DNA from: Cupriavidus neocaledonicus
GTDB taxonomy: Bacteria > Pseudomonadota > Gammaproteobacteria > Burkholderiales > Burkholderiaceae
NCBI RefSeq assembly: GCF_000372525.1
Contig: NZ_AQUR01000102.1
Span: forward strand, 75,733 to 139,732
DNA: 64,000 nucleotides
Direction: 5' to 3'
The position numbers were made by a program, and so were the translations under genes. The notes under the pieces are model-generated. The model was not told the origin of the DNA. It saw nothing but the letters and a program-made list of their open reading frames with translations, and did no database searches. Below, in pieces: positions 57,342-64,000 of the stretch (the first letter of the stretch is position 1; the number at the start of each line of letters is the position of its first letter).

Positions 57342-57536
57342 ATGCAGATCGACCTCAACAACGACCTGCGCGAGAGCTTCGGCGCATGGAGCATGGGCAA
57401 CGATGCCGCCGAAGTGGCGCAACGCGCTGTGTGGGCGGTGCGTGAAGGCACCGTACGGGCCATCGACGGCAGCGTGGCGCGCGCCGCGCGCGAGGCACTC
57501 GGGCGCGACGGCGTCAACATCCGCGCGTTCGCCTGA
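57342..57536 (+). pseudogene. PxpA (5-oxoprolinase subunit A) remnant, internally deleted
   Basis: 64 codons. The first 21 residues MQIDLNNDLRESFGAWSMGND align with the PxpA/LamB-YcsF start (I-D-L-N-C-D-x-G-E-S-F-G-x-W-x-x-G-x-D), but the conserved Cys-Asp-x-Gly is now Asn-Asp-Leu-Arg. The rest (AVWAVREGTVRAIDGSVARA, ending GRDGVNIRAFA) resembles the C-terminal end of PxpA (V-R-E-G-x-V-x-A-x-D-G). About 180 residues that contain the A-C-G-F-H-A-G-D metal site are missing; normal PxpA is about 245 residues. The deletion keeps the frame. It starts 5 bp after the MFS gene. Either a pseudogene or a drastically reduced protein, not a working PxpA. Confidence 0.75.
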
Positions 57537-57574
57537 GCCGGCAAGCCGCACCTGAAATCACTGGAGAAACACAT

Positions 57575-58393
57575 ATGCAAGCTTTGGCACCGGAGCGCGC
57601 CATGGCCGCCGCGGACGCCATCCGTGCCGCCCGCGCAGCGCGCGCAAGCTATCGCGCCGGCACGGTGCAGCCCACCGCCGGCATTGCGCCGGGCATGACG
57701 CAAACCAACATGATCGCGTTGCCGCGCGACTGGGCCTGGGACTTCCTGCTGTACGCGCAGCGCAACCCGAAGGCCTGTCCCGTGCTTGACGTGACCGAAG
57801 CGGGAGCATACCAGACCGCGCTCGCGCAGGGGGCTGACCTGCGCACCGATATTCCGCTGTATCGCGTCTGGCGCGATGGCGAGCTGGCAGACGAAGTGGC
57901 GGATGCCACGGCGCTGTGGGCCGCGCAGCCAGACCTGGTCACCTTCCTGATCGGCTGCAGCTTCACCTTTGAAACGCCGCTGCAAGAGGCCGGCATCGAA
58001 GTGCGGCATATCGCCGACGGCTGCAACGTGCCGATGTACCGCACCAACCGCCAGTGCCGGCCCGCTGGCCGCCTGCATGGCGAGATGGTGGTGTCCATGC
58101 GGCCCATCCCAGCGCATCGGGTTGCCGATGCGGTTTGCATCACCGCTCGCTTCCCATCGGTGCACGGCGCCCCCGTCCATGTCGGCGATCCGGCCGCACT
58201 GGGCATTGCCGACATCGCCAAGCCCGACTTCGGCGACGCCGTACGGATCGAGCCGGGCGAGATCCCGGTGTTCTGGGCCTGCGGCGTTACGCCCCAGGCG
58301 GCCGTGATGGCGTCCGGCGTGCCGTTTGCCGTGACCCATGCGCCGGGTCACATGTTAATCACCGACGTGCCTGACAGCGCGTATCACGTTTAA
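57575..58393 (+). CDS. Putative hydro-lyase / D-glutamate cyclase family (YcsI, DUF1445)
   Basis: 272 residues with GGAGAAACACAT before ATG 57575. Family hallmarks: ASYRAGTVQPTAGIAPGMTQ, TNMIALPRDWAWDFLLYAQR-type N-P-K-A-C-P-V-L-D-V, TFLIGCSFTFETPLQEAGIE, GCNVPMYRTNRQCRPAGRLH and GEIPVFWACGVTPQAAVMAS, ending THAPGHMLITD. The YcsI/DUF1445 family includes a mitochondrial D-glutamate cyclase that forms 5-oxo-D-proline (established for DGLUCY). In pxp clusters it fits a D-glutamate / 5-oxo-D-proline step. Sits between pxpA remnant and the PxpB-PxpC fusion. Confidence 0.87.
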   Translation: MQALAPERAMAAADAIRAARAARASYRAGTVQPTAGIAPGMTQTNMIALPRDWAWDFLLYAQRNPKACPVLDVTEAGAYQTALAQGADLRTDIPLYRVWRDGELADEVADATALWAAQPDLVTFLIGCSFTFETPLQEAGIEVRHIADGCNVPMYRTNRQCRPAGRLHGEMVVSMRPIPAHRVADAVCITARFPSVHGAPVHVGDPAALGIADIAKPDFGDAVRIEPGEIPVFWACGVTPQAAVMASGVPFAVTHAPGHMLITDVPDSAYHV

Positions 58394-58420
58394 GACCGCC
58401 GGGTCACTGCGGAGCTCGTC

Positions 58421-60061
58421 TTGCGTTTCCTGCCCGTTACCTCTAATGCGCTGCTGGTGGAGCTGGCCGAACTGGGCCAGACGCTGGCCTTGCTGGCCTC
58501 GCTGCAGCGCGATCCCCTTTACGGCGTGGACGAGTTGGTGCCTGCCGCGCGCACCATCCTCGTGCACTTCCGCCCGTCGGCCACCAGCGCCGCCGCGCTG
58601 GTGCGGTCCATCGCCGCGCGCGACCTGTCGCAACGTGTCGAGCGCGGCAGCGTGCTGGTCAAGATTCCGGTGCGTTATGACGGCGAGGACCTGGCCGAGG
58701 TCGCGCACCTGTTGCGCATCACGCCGGAGGAAGTGGTGCGCCGCCACTCCGGCAGCGAGTACACCGTTGCCTTTACCGGCTTTGCTCCCGGCTTTGCCTA
58801 CCTGAGCGGCGGCCACCCCAGCCTCGACGTGCCGCGCCGAAGCACGCCTCGTACGCGCATTCCGGCTGGCGCCGTGGGGCTGGCCGGTACCTTCAGCGGT
58901 GTGTATCCGCAGGCCAGCCCCGGCGGCTGGCAGATCATCGGCGTCACCCCGATGGCAATGTGGGACCTGGGCCGCGCACAGCCCGCGCTGCTGCAACCCG
59001 GCTATCGCGTGCGTTTTGTCGATATCGCTACGCTCGATGGCGCGTTCGATACCGGCAGCGTTGGCCGGCCGGTGCCCGATGTTTCCCCGGCGGGCGATCG
59101 CAGCAGCCACCAAAGCGCTGCGCGCGGCGCCGCCGCGCTGAAGGTGAAGGGGACGGGGTTGCTGACCGTGTTCCAGGATCTGGGCCGCCACGGCCAGGCC
59201 GGGCAGGGAGTCTCGGCCTCGGGCGCGATGGACCAGGCGGCCCTCAAGACAGCCAACCGGCTGGTGGGCAACCGCAGCGACGGCGCCGCGCTCGAGACGG
59301 TGGGTGGCGGCCTGCAACTGCAGAGCCACGGCGAAACCGTGCTGGCGGTCACCGGCGCCGATGCACCGCTGACGGTGCGCACTACCGATGGCCGGCAATG
59401 GAGCGTGCCGAGCCACCAGGCCGTGGCGCTCGCCGATGGCGACACGCTGAGCATCGGCCAGCCCGTCGCCGGCGCCCGCTGCTATGTGGCGGCACGCGGC
59501 GGCTTTGCCGTTGCGCCGGTGCTCGGCAGCTGCGCCACCGACACACTGGCCAACGTCGGCCCCGCGCCGCTGAAAGTGGGCGACCTGCTCGGCCTGTTGC
59601 CAGCGCCCGCGGGCGCCGTGGTCGGCATGCCAACGCTGCCTGCCCCAGACCTCCCCAACATCGAACAGGAGGTGGTGCTCGACGTGGTGCTGGGTCCCCG
59701 TACCGACTGGTTCACGCGCGAGTCCGTGGCGCGCTTCGCGGCGCAGCGCTGGCGGGTCACGCCACAGTCCAACCGCGTGGGTTTGCGCCTGGCCGGCGAA
59801 ATGCCGCTGGAGCGCGCCATCCCCGGCGAACTGCCCAGCGAGGGCACTGTCCTCGGCGCGCTGCAAGTGCCGCCCAGCGGCCAGCCCGTGCTGTTCCTGG
59901 CCGACCACCCGCTGACCGGCGGCTATCCCGTGATCGGCGCGGTGGCACCCCACCACCTGGACCGCGCCGGCCAGGTGCCGGTTGGCGCCTGGCTGCGCTT
60001 CAACCCGATCGGCGCCTTCGAAGAACTGAACTCGACTGAACTGCAGCCGTCTGCCGCCTGA
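58421..60061 (+). CDS. pxpBC: PxpB-PxpC (KipI-KipA) fusion protein
   Basis: 546 residues; TTG start at 58421 ten bases after GGAG. The N-terminal part (about 1-220) is the KipI/AHS1 domain (NALLVELAELGQTLALLASL, SEYTVAFTGFAPGFAYLSGG, AVGLAGTFSGVYPQASPGGW). The C-terminal part (about 240-540) is KipA/AHS2 (KGTGLLTVFQDLGRHGQAGQ, GNRSDGAALETVGGGLQLQS, GDTLSIGQPVAGARCYVAAR, VTPQSNRVGLRLAGEMPLER). PxpB and PxpC together form the ATP-using part of the prokaryotic 5-oxoprolinase PxpABC. The same AHS1/AHS2 pair makes the carboxyltransferase domain of urea carboxylase. Its PxpA partner is degraded here; a biotin carboxylase follows. Confidence 0.92.
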   Translation: MRFLPVTSNALLVELAELGQTLALLASLQRDPLYGVDELVPAARTILVHFRPSATSAAALVRSIAARDLSQRVERGSVLVKIPVRYDGEDLAEVAHLLRITPEEVVRRHSGSEYTVAFTGFAPGFAYLSGGHPSLDVPRRSTPRTRIPAGAVGLAGTFSGVYPQASPGGWQIIGVTPMAMWDLGRAQPALLQPGYRVRFVDIATLDGAFDTGSVGRPVPDVSPAGDRSSHQSAARGAAALKVKGTGLLTVFQDLGRHGQAGQGVSASGAMDQAALKTANRLVGNRSDGAALETVGGGLQLQSHGETVLAVTGADAPLTVRTTDGRQWSVPSHQAVALADGDTLSIGQPVAGARCYVAARGGFAVAPVLGSCATDTLANVGPAPLKVGDLLGLLPAPAGAVVGMPTLPAPDLPNIEQEVVLDVVLGPRTDWFTRESVARFAAQRWRVTPQSNRVGLRLAGEMPLERAIPGELPSEGTVLGALQVPPSGQPVLFLADHPLTGGYPVIGAVAPHHLDRAGQVPVGAWLRFNPIGAFEELNSTELQPSAA

Positions 60062-60087
60062 GCGCGCGCCTCCAACCGAGATTTGCG

Positions 60088-61818
60088 ATGAAGAAAGTCC
60101 TGATTGCCAACCGCGGCGAGATCGCCGTCCGCATCATCCGCGCCTGCGCCGACTATGGCGTGGGATCCGTCGCCGTCTATGCCAACGCCGATATCGACGC
60201 GCTGCATGCGCGCCTGGCCGACGAGGCTTACGGGCTGGACGGCGAGCGCCCGGCGGACACCTACCTGAATATCCCCAAGCTGCTCGATATCGCGCGCCGC
60301 AGCGGTGCCGATGCCGTGCATCCCGGCTACGGCTTCCTGTCGGAAAGCGAAGCCTTTGCCCGTGCGGTGATCGATGCAGGCCTGACCTGGATCGGCCCGT
60401 CGCCAGAGACGATCGCCCGGCTCGGCGACAAGGTAGAAGCGCGCAAGATTGCTTTGCAGGTCGGCGCCCCGCTGGTCGCCGGCACCTCCGACCCGGTCAC
60501 GGATGCTAACGAGGTACTGGCCTTTGCCGACAAGTACGGCCTGCCGATCATCATCAAGGCCGCCTTCGGCGGCGGCGGCCGCGGCATGAAGATCGCCTGG
60601 CGCATGGACGAGGTGGAGGAGCTGTATGCTTCGGCCGTGCGCGAGGCGGTCACGGCCTTTGGCCGCGGCGAGTGTTTCGTTGAGCAGTTCCTCGACAAGC
60701 CGCGCCATATCGAAGCGCAGGTGCTGGCCGACCAGCATGGCAATGTGGTGGTGCTGGGCACGCGCGATTGCTCGCTGCAGCGTCGCAACCAGAAGCTGGT
60801 GGAAGAAGCGCCGGCGCCATTCCTGACCGACGCGCAGCGCGCGCGCATCCACGCCGCCGCGCGCGACATCTGCGCCGCCGCCGGCTATACCAGCGCCGGC
60901 ACCGTCGAGTTCCTGCTCAGCACCGGCGGTGCGATCTCCTTCCTGGAGGTCAACACCCGGCTGCAGGTTGAACACCCCGTGACCGAGCAGACCACGGGCG
61001 TGGACCTGGTGATCGAGCAGCTGCGCGTGGCCGACGGCCTGCCGCTGTCGATCACTGAAACGCCGGTACCGCTGGGCCATTCGATCGAGTTCCGCATCAA
61101 CGCAGAAGACGTCGGCCGCGGCTTTCTTCCCACGCCCGGCCCGGTGCAGCGCTTCGACGTCCCGTCGGGGCCCGGCGTGCGCGTGGATTCAGGCGTGCAG
61201 TCGGGCTCGGTGGTGCCTGGCACGTTCGATTCGCTGATGGCCAAGCTGATCGTGACCGGCGCGACGCGCGAACAGGCGCTGGCACGCGCGCGCCGCGCGC
61301 TGCGCGAGTTCCGCATTGAAGGCGTGGCGTCGGTGCTGCCGTTCCACCGTGCCGTGATCGACCACGCCGATTTCCTCGGCGCGGATGGCTTCAGGGTGCA
61401 CACGCGCTGGATCGAGTCCGACTTCGCCGAGCCGCTGGCCGCGGCCGCACGCGCCGAGCCCCAGCACGATGGCAGCCTGCTGCGCACCGCCATCGAGATC
61501 GACGGCCGTCGCATGGTGCTCGGGCTGCCGGCGCAACTGCTGCGCGGCCTGGCCGACGCCCCGGCGCCGGGCAGTGCCACGACACCCGCGCAGCTGGCAG
61601 CCTCCAACGCCGCCGATCTGCCATCCCCGATCGCCGGCACCGTGCAGGCCTGGAAGGTGGCAGTCGGCGATGAGGTCAACGAAGGCGACCCGATCGCCGT
61701 GATGGAGGCGATGAAGATGGAGATGCAGGTCCACGCGCATCGCGCCGGCCGCGTAACGTGGCAGGCGGCCGCGGGCACTTTCCTGACGGCGGGGACGCGG
61801 CTGGCAAATATCGAGTGA
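60088..61818 (+). CDS. Biotin carboxylase with C-terminal biotin-carrier domain
   Basis: 576 residues. Biotin carboxylase core: KVLIANRGEIAVRIIRACAD, VHPGYGFLSESEAFARAVID, IKAAFGGGGRGMKIAWRMDE (ATP loop), HIEAQVLADQHGNVVVLGTR, FLEVNTRLQVEHPVTEQTTG and the B-subdomain. The C-terminal ~80 residues carry VMEAMKMEMQVHAHRAGRVT with the biotinylated Lys, after SPIAGTVQAWKVAVGDEVNE. No carboxyltransferase of the AccA/AccD or propionyl type is near. With the AHS1/AHS2 fusion just upstream it has the full domain set of urea carboxylase. Probably in the pxp operon (26-bp gap). Confidence 0.92.
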   Translation: MKKVLIANRGEIAVRIIRACADYGVGSVAVYANADIDALHARLADEAYGLDGERPADTYLNIPKLLDIARRSGADAVHPGYGFLSESEAFARAVIDAGLTWIGPSPETIARLGDKVEARKIALQVGAPLVAGTSDPVTDANEVLAFADKYGLPIIIKAAFGGGGRGMKIAWRMDEVEELYASAVREAVTAFGRGECFVEQFLDKPRHIEAQVLADQHGNVVVLGTRDCSLQRRNQKLVEEAPAPFLTDAQRARIHAAARDICAAAGYTSAGTVEFLLSTGGAISFLEVNTRLQVEHPVTEQTTGVDLVIEQLRVADGLPLSITETPVPLGHSIEFRINAEDVGRGFLPTPGPVQRFDVPSGPGVRVDSGVQSGSVVPGTFDSLMAKLIVTGATREQALARARRALREFRIEGVASVLPFHRAVIDHADFLGADGFRVHTRWIESDFAEPLAAAARAEPQHDGSLLRTAIEIDGRRMVLGLPAQLLRGLADAPAPGSATTPAQLAASNAADLPSPIAGTVQAWKVAVGDEVNEGDPIAVMEAMKMEMQVHAHRAGRVTWQAAAGTFLTAGTRLANIE

Positions 61819-61979
61819 CTTCAGTCCAGCGGATGGCAAACTCCCAGGGCGCGCCGCATGTGGCTGCGTTATGAAGGAGGCTACGATAAGGGCGCTGGAG
61901 CCAGGATTCGTGAGCGGGGTCACAAACCGGCAGCAATACGGTACGGTGGCGCCAATCTGGTCCAGACAGGCGATCCGTC

Positions 61980-62867
61980 TCACCGCCGCAAAGCCTCCTC
62001 CCGCAACCACTCCGCAAAGCCCCTAATCAAGCCCTGCTTGGGATTATCCCCACGCCAGACGATGTAGCAGTTATGGCTGGCAGGAAAACTGTCCGCCAGT
62101 GGCCGCACCAGCCGGCCCGCAGCGATAGCCTCGCGCGCCAGCAAGCCCCGCGTGAGCGCCAGGCCCATGCCGCTGGCCGCGGCTTCGATGAGCAGGGCGC
62201 GGCAGTCGAACACGATGCCGTCCTCGGGCTCGTCCAATACCACCCCCGCGGCGGCGCCCCACTGCGACCAGCGGAAGCGCGCGTGCCGCAGCCGCGGCAG
62301 GCGCGCGGCATCGGCCGCGGTCATGCCGGCGTGCCGGCTGGCGAAGCCCGGGCTGCAGACCACGATGATGTCGTCGTCCAGCAGCTTCAGGCACTGGTAG
62401 CCGGTGAAGGGCGCGGGGCCGTAGCGCAGGCTGACGTCCAGGTCGGCACGGGAAAAGTCGGGGTCCCCGGTGCTGGCGGCGATGGACAGGTCCAGGCCGG
62501 GCAGCGCCTCGCGCAACTGCGGCAGCCTGGGCACCAGCCAGGCGCCGGCCAGTTCGGGGCTGACATTGACATGCAGCGACTGGCGTTCGCGCGCGCGCCG
62601 CTCGGCCGCGCCGGCCAGTGACAGCTCTACCGCGCGCAGCGCGCGCTCGAGGTCGTCGGCGAGTTCGCGGCCGGTGGCGGTCAGCCCCAGCTGCCGGCCG
62701 GCACGCAGGAACAGGGTGCAGCCCAGCTGTGACTCCAGTGCACGGATATGCCGGCTGACCGCGCCATGCGTCACGCACAGCGCATCGGCGGCGCGCGTCA
62801 TGCTGCCCGTGCGCGCGGTGGCGGCAAAGGCCTGGAGCACTTGCATCGAAGGGAGCCGGCGAATCAT
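61980..62867 (-). CDS. LysR-family regulator (GcvA-like)
   Basis: 295 residues. MIRRLPSMQVLQAFAATART, then GSMTRAADALCVTHGAVSRH and IRALESQLGCTLFLRAGRQL give the LysR HTH. The effector domain has LHVNVSPELAGAWLVPRLPQ, SLRYGPAPFTGYQCLKLLDD, SGMGLALTRGLLAREAIAAG. Divergent from the molybdenum hydroxylase genes with a TTGCC-N11-GGCAA site in the 123-bp gap. Probably activates them. Converges with the biotin carboxylase gene, with 161 bp between holding no gene I can support. Confidence 0.9.
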   Translation of the reverse strand: MIRRLPSMQVLQAFAATARTGSMTRAADALCVTHGAVSRHIRALESQLGCTLFLRAGRQLGLTATGRELADDLERALRAVELSLAGAAERRARERQSLHVNVSPELAGAWLVPRLPQLREALPGLDLSIAASTGDPDFSRADLDVSLRYGPAPFTGYQCLKLLDDDIIVVCSPGFASRHAGMTAADAARLPRLRHARFRWSQWGAAAGVVLDEPEDGIVFDCRALLIEAAASGMGLALTRGLLAREAIAAGRLVRPLADSFPASHNCYIVWRGDNPKQGLIRGFAEWLREEALRR

Positions 62868-62877
62868 GGCTGTGATC

Positions 62878-62898
62878 TTGCCTCACAGGTGCTGGCAA
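62878..62898. promoter_or_regulatory. LysR box TTGCC-N11-GGCAA
   Basis: Perfect 5-bp arms around an 11-bp spacer, starting 11 bp upstream of the LysR start and 93 bp before the rightward Fe-S subunit gene. This is the T-N11-A layout of LysR sites. Confidence 0.6.
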
Positions 62899-62990
62899 AA
62901 CAAGTCGATTGTCCCGCCATGCCGCCCGGCCGATACTGGGCCGCAGCCGAACCGGCCGTCCGGAAGCCGGTGCGCAACGAGGAGACCCCC

Positions 62991-63476
62991 ATGAAACTGC
63001 AGTTGAAGATCAACGACAGGCGCCACGCCGTCGAGGCCGAACGCGACATGCCCCTGTTGTGGGTGCTGCGCGATTACCTTGGCTATACCGGCACCAAGTT
63101 CGGCTGCGGTGCCGGCCTGTGCGGCGCCTGCACCGTGCATGTCGACGGCAAGGCGGTGCGCGCCTGCATCACGCCTGTCGGCAGCGTGGCGCGCGCCGAC
63201 ATTACTACCATCGAAGGATTGTCGGCCGACAATTCGCATCCGGTCCAGCGTGCGTGGATTGCGGAGCAGGTGCCGCAGTGCGGCTATTGCCAGTCGGGCA
63301 TGATCATGGCCGCCTGCGCCTGGCTGAAGGACAACCCGTCGCCGCGGCCGGAGGATGTCCGCGCCGGCATCACCAACCTGTGCCGCTGCGGCACCTATCC
63401 GCGCATCGAACGCGCCATTCTGCGCGCCGCCAACGCGCAGAATGCGGGCGAGTCCAAGGGGAGGGCGTCATCGTGA
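62991..63476 (+). CDS. Molybdenum hydroxylase [2Fe-2S] small subunit (IorA-like)
   Basis: 161 residues with ACGAGGAGACCCCC before ATG 62991. A plant-type [2Fe-2S] ferredoxin domain (FGCGAGLCGACTVHVDGKAV, C-x4-C-x2-C) and a second cluster domain in the C-terminal half (VPQCGYCQSGMIMAACAWLK and NLCRCGTYPRI). Same two-cluster layout as the IorA subunit of isoquinoline 1-oxidoreductase and other xanthine dehydrogenase family small subunits. Passes electrons from the molybdenum subunit. The large subunit starts in a 4-bp overlap. A cytochrome c subunit may follow beyond the window. Confidence 0.92.
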   Translation: MKLQLKINDRRHAVEAERDMPLLWVLRDYLGYTGTKFGCGAGLCGACTVHVDGKAVRACITPVGSVARADITTIEGLSADNSHPVQRAWIAEQVPQCGYCQSGMIMAACAWLKDNPSPRPEDVRAGITNLCRCGTYPRIERAILRAANAQNAGESKGRASS

Positions 63477-64000
63477 GCCATCCCGACACAAGCCGCCGCC
63501 GTTTCCTGCAAGCCGCCGGCGCCATGCCCGCGGCGCTGGTGCTGGGCTTCCACCTGCCGCTGGCGAAGGCGGCCGACGCCGGTGCGCCCGCGCGCGACCC
63601 GGACGACGTCAACGCCTGGCTGCGCATCGATGCCGATGGCAGCGTGACCATCATGGTGCCGTCGGCCGAGCTGGGGCAGGGCGTGATGACCTCCGCCCCC
63701 ATGCTGATCGCCGAAGAGCTCGAGTGCGACTGGCGCCAGGTGCGCGCCGAGCTGGCTCCCACCGACCCGGTCTACAACAACCGCATGTTCAAGGTGCAGG
63801 CGACCGCCAGCAGCACCTCGGCGCGCTGGTCGTTCGAGCCGCTGCGCCGCATCGGCGCCACCGCGCGCGAGATGTTGCGCGAGGCCGCCGCGCAAGGCTG
63901 GAGCGTGCCGGTCGCGCAGTGCCGCGCGGTGCAGGGCGTGGTGCGGCACGAGCCCAGCGGTCGCACGCAGGGCTACGGTGCGCTTGCCGCCCGCGCGGCC
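63473..64000 (+). CDS. Molybdenum hydroxylase large subunit (IorB-like), 5' part
   Basis: 176 codons visible; the gene runs off the right edge. GTG start at 63473 in a 4-bp overlap with the small subunit. The leader DTSRRRFLQAAGAMPAALVL carries a twin-arginine motif, so the heterodimer is exported folded. The start of the molybdopterin domain follows: DPDDVNAWLRIDADGSVTIM, PSAELGQGVMTSAPMLIAEE (G-Q-G-V substrate/cofactor loop) and YNNRMFKVQATASSTSARWS. Hydroxylates an N-heterocycle or aldehyde; IorAB-type enzymes are usual. The substrate cannot be told. Confidence 0.9.
   Translation, partial: MSHPDTSRRRFLQAAGAMPAALVLGFHLPLAKAADAGAPARDPDDVNAWLRIDADGSVTIMVPSAELGQGVMTSAPMLIAEELECDWRQVRAELAPTDPVYNNRMFKVQATASSTSARWSFEPLRRIGATAREMLREAAAQGWSVPVAQCRAVQGVVRHEPSGRTQGYGALAARAA

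Noticed and set aside
61819..61979. Possible small gene or remnant between biotin carboxylase and LysR
   Set aside because: Only short frames without ribosome site or recognisable motif; no clear hairpin either.

Overview
This is a high-GC window (by eye about two thirds G+C) with no rRNA, tRNA, insertion sequence, CRISPR array or replication gene. Gene content and style point to a beta-proteobacterium of the family Burkholderiaceae, most like Cupriavidus/Ralstonia: three Bug/TctC-type periplasmic receptors, many LysR, GntR, IclR and MarR regulators each next to a small catabolic operon, an FNR-FlhD pair, BON and DUF3079 small proteins, and the GlgE glucan pathway. The accessory, catabolic character suggests a secondary replicon (chromid), but that is inference. 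All start sites and families are read from the sequence; no database search was possible.

Layout. (1) 1-8319, minus strand: a tightly packed glucan/trehalose operon glgE - treS::maltokinase - glgB (glgB runs off the left edge). (2) 8659-16784: an island of small membrane, exported and stress-type proteins (DUF2383-like, BON domains, CinA-type amidohydrolase, DUF421, flavodoxin-like reductase, erythromycin-esterase family, DUF2188), including one BON gene with a probable frameshift. (3) 16841-24371: an aromatic-type catabolic operon (MBL-fold hydrolase, FAD monooxygenase, DUF2783, MFS transporter) divergent from two overlapping IclR regulators, followed by a convergent Bug receptor. (4) 24485-28728: a PAS/PAS hybrid histidine kinase divergent from an FNR-type regulator, a FlhD homologue and an unrecognised 277-residue protein. 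(5) 28741-32097: gabD, two small zinc-ribbon-like proteins and an AI-2E/PerM family membrane protein. (6) 32302-37271: a GntR-controlled operon of GMC oxidoreductase, TauD-type dioxygenase and a frameshifted aldehyde dehydrogenase, with twin palindromic operators. (7) 37552-41827: lipoprotein, host-attachment family protein, a sulfatase plus Bug receptor under a MarR regulator. (8) 41848-46250: LysR, Bug receptor, a DUF1338/HglS-type 2-oxoadipate dioxygenase and a 2-aminoadipate-type aminotransferase, suggesting a lysine/aminoadipate route. (9) 46279-55009: GntR regulator, a complete branched-chain-type ABC importer, a carbamoylase-family hydrolase and an M81 (MlrC) metallopeptidase, behind a 28-bp perfect palindrome. 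(10) 55051-61818: GntR regulator and a pxp-type (5-oxoproline) cluster: MFS transporter, a pxpA gene reduced to 64 codons, a D-glutamate-cyclase-family protein, a PxpB-PxpC fusion and a biotin carboxylase/biotin-carrier protein. (11) 61980-64000: LysR regulator divergent from an isoquinoline-1-oxidoreductase-type molybdenum hydroxylase (small subunit complete, large subunit cut by the right edge).

The pattern throughout is one regulator, one uptake protein and two to four enzymes per module, usually with a recognisable palindrome in the regulator's divergent promoter. The most unusual points are the pxp cluster (PxpA degraded while the remaining proteins carry the full domain set of a split urea-carboxylase-like enzyme), the 28-bp palindrome at 47360-47387, the HglS module, the FNR-FlhD-unknown triad and the two probable frameshifts.
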